Assembly: GCA_903883645.1 (NCBI GenBank)
Contig: CAISBR010000016.1
Location: 1-53,644 of the forward strand
Source of the DNA: an uncultured Myxococcales bacterium
GTDB taxonomy: Bacteria; Myxococcota_A; UBA9042
Length of the DNA stretch: 53,644 bases
Direction: 5' to 3'
The notes under the pieces were generated by a model. That model did not search any database, was not told the DNA's origin, and worked only from the letters and a program-made list of their open reading frames with translations. Shown piece after piece: positions 52,996 to 53,644 of this stretch. Position 1 is the stretch's first letter; the number at the start of each line of letters is the position of its first letter. The translations under genes were made by a program, and so were the position numbers.

Positions 52996-53644
52996 ATGCC
53001 CAGTTTGTGGACCAACTGTGCGGGAATTCAGTCGCCTAATCCATTCTGGCTCGCCTCGGCGCCGCCGGCGAACTCGGGGGCGCAGGTGCAGCGCGCCTTC
53101 GACGCGGGTTGGGGTGGCGCGGTGTGGAAGACGCTGGGGCAGCCCATTCAGAACGTATCCTCGCGTTTTGCTGGGCATACCATCGGCGGCGTGCGCGGCG
53201 CGGGCTTCAACAATATCGAGCTCATCACCGACCGGTCGCTCGAGATCAACTTCCGCGAAATCTACGAAACCAAACGGAAATACCCCAAGCACGCGGTCAT
53301 CGTGTCGCTGATGGTCGAGACCGAAGACGAGTGGAAAGACATCATCAAGCGCTCGATCGAGGCGGGCGCCGACGGTCTCGAGCTCAACTTTGGCTGTCCG
53401 CACGGCATGTGCGAGCGCGGCATGGGCTCGGCGGTGGGCCAAGAGCCCAAGGTCAACGAGAAAATCACCAGCTGGGTCAAGCACTATTCGACCGTGCCGG
53501 TGCTCGTCAAGCTGACGCCGAATGTGGGCGACATCAACCCCCACGGGCTGGCGGCCAAGCGCGGTGGCGCCGACGGCGTGTCGCTGATCAACACCATCAA
53601 GTCCGTAATCGGCGTCGACATCGACCGCATGGTGATCGAACCGC
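52996..53644 (+). CDS. preA: Dihydropyrimidine dehydrogenase catalytic subunit (PreA), N-terminal part
   Basis: ATG 52996 has GAGG 5 nt upstream; the adjacent ATG at 52993 is too close to it. 216 codons are visible and the gene is cut by the right window edge. It has the dihydroorotate-dehydrogenase-like FMN barrel: LASAPPANSGAQVQRAFDAGWGGAVWKTLG, and LELNFGCPHGMCERGMG, which contains the catalytic Cys of dihydropyrimidine dehydrogenases. VPVLVKLTPNVGDI follows. The partner is PreT, encoded directly upstream. The C-terminal ferredoxin-type domain expected for PreA lies beyond the window. Confidence 0.93.
   Translation, partial: MPSLWTNCAGIQSPNPFWLASAPPANSGAQVQRAFDAGWGGAVWKTLGQPIQNVSSRFAGHTIGGVRGAGFNNIELITDRSLEINFREIYETKRKYPKHAVIVSLMVETEDEWKDIIKRSIEAGADGLELNFGCPHGMCERGMGSAVGQEPKVNEKITSWVKHYSTVPVLVKLTPNVGDINPHGLAAKRGGADGVSLINTIKSVIGVDIDRMVIEP

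Overview
This is a GC-rich bacterial chromosome segment packed with genes on both strands. Most gaps are under 200 bp and none reaches 300 bp, and start/stop overlaps and closely spaced convergent gene pairs are common. The gene content points to a Myxococcota-like (former Deltaproteobacteria) bacterium. It has many predicted lipoproteins whose acylated Cys is followed by Asp/Thr/Ser/Ala-rich linkers, Cys-rich and MopE-like surface lipoproteins, a MYXO-CTERM-like C-terminal tail on a glucoamylase, AAA-ATPase/TPR proteins and SUMF1-fold lipoproteins. This assignment is inferred from gene content only. I see no rRNA, tRNA, IS element, phage or CRISPR array.

Layout. 1-5424: a cut-off penicillin-acylase-family lipoprotein, an SLC13-type anion permease, a small glycine-rich membrane protein, a Cys-rich lipoprotein and a secreted beta-rich protein. 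5436-12434 (all minus strand): a GH15 glucoamylase-like exoenzyme overlapping a SUMF1-fold lipoprotein gene, then a cassette of ATP-grasp ligase, esterase-fold hydrolase and second ATP-grasp ligase. 12731-18978: a histone-deacetylase-family amidohydrolase, a GbsR/MarR regulator, and truD overlapping a SWIM-SNF2 helicase gene. 19006-25355: a second esterase of the cassette type, a secreted protein, a purine salvage pair (adenosine deaminase and an IMP dehydrogenase without CBS domains, joined TAG|ATG), a 61-aa Cys-rich protein and murJ. 25579-30657: a beta-propeller lipoprotein, another lipoprotein, mutM, a small membrane protein and pgi.

30809-36298 is a complete branched-chain amino-acid-type ABC transporter operon (livK-H-M-G-F). 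Its LivG-like ATPase is highly unusual: the nucleotide-binding domain is interrupted twice by hydrophobic segments that look like two transmembrane hairpins, while all ATPase motifs are kept. This is the strongest candidate for something undescribed.

36311-46020: a lipoprotein with three similar repeats, a probably inactive NlpC/P60-like lipoprotein, mutS2, a kinase-less AAA/TPR protein, a TPR lipoprotein and an outer-membrane-type lipoprotein. 46039-51453 (minus): a giant MopE-like, beta-helix, Gly-rich lipoprotein gene whose stop overlaps the start of a TrmH-type tRNA methyltransferase gene. That gene in turn overlaps a B3/4 (PheRS-beta-like) domain gene, which is followed by a MATE exporter. 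51609 to the end: preT and the start of preA, the two subunits of NAD-dependent dihydropyrimidine dehydrogenase.
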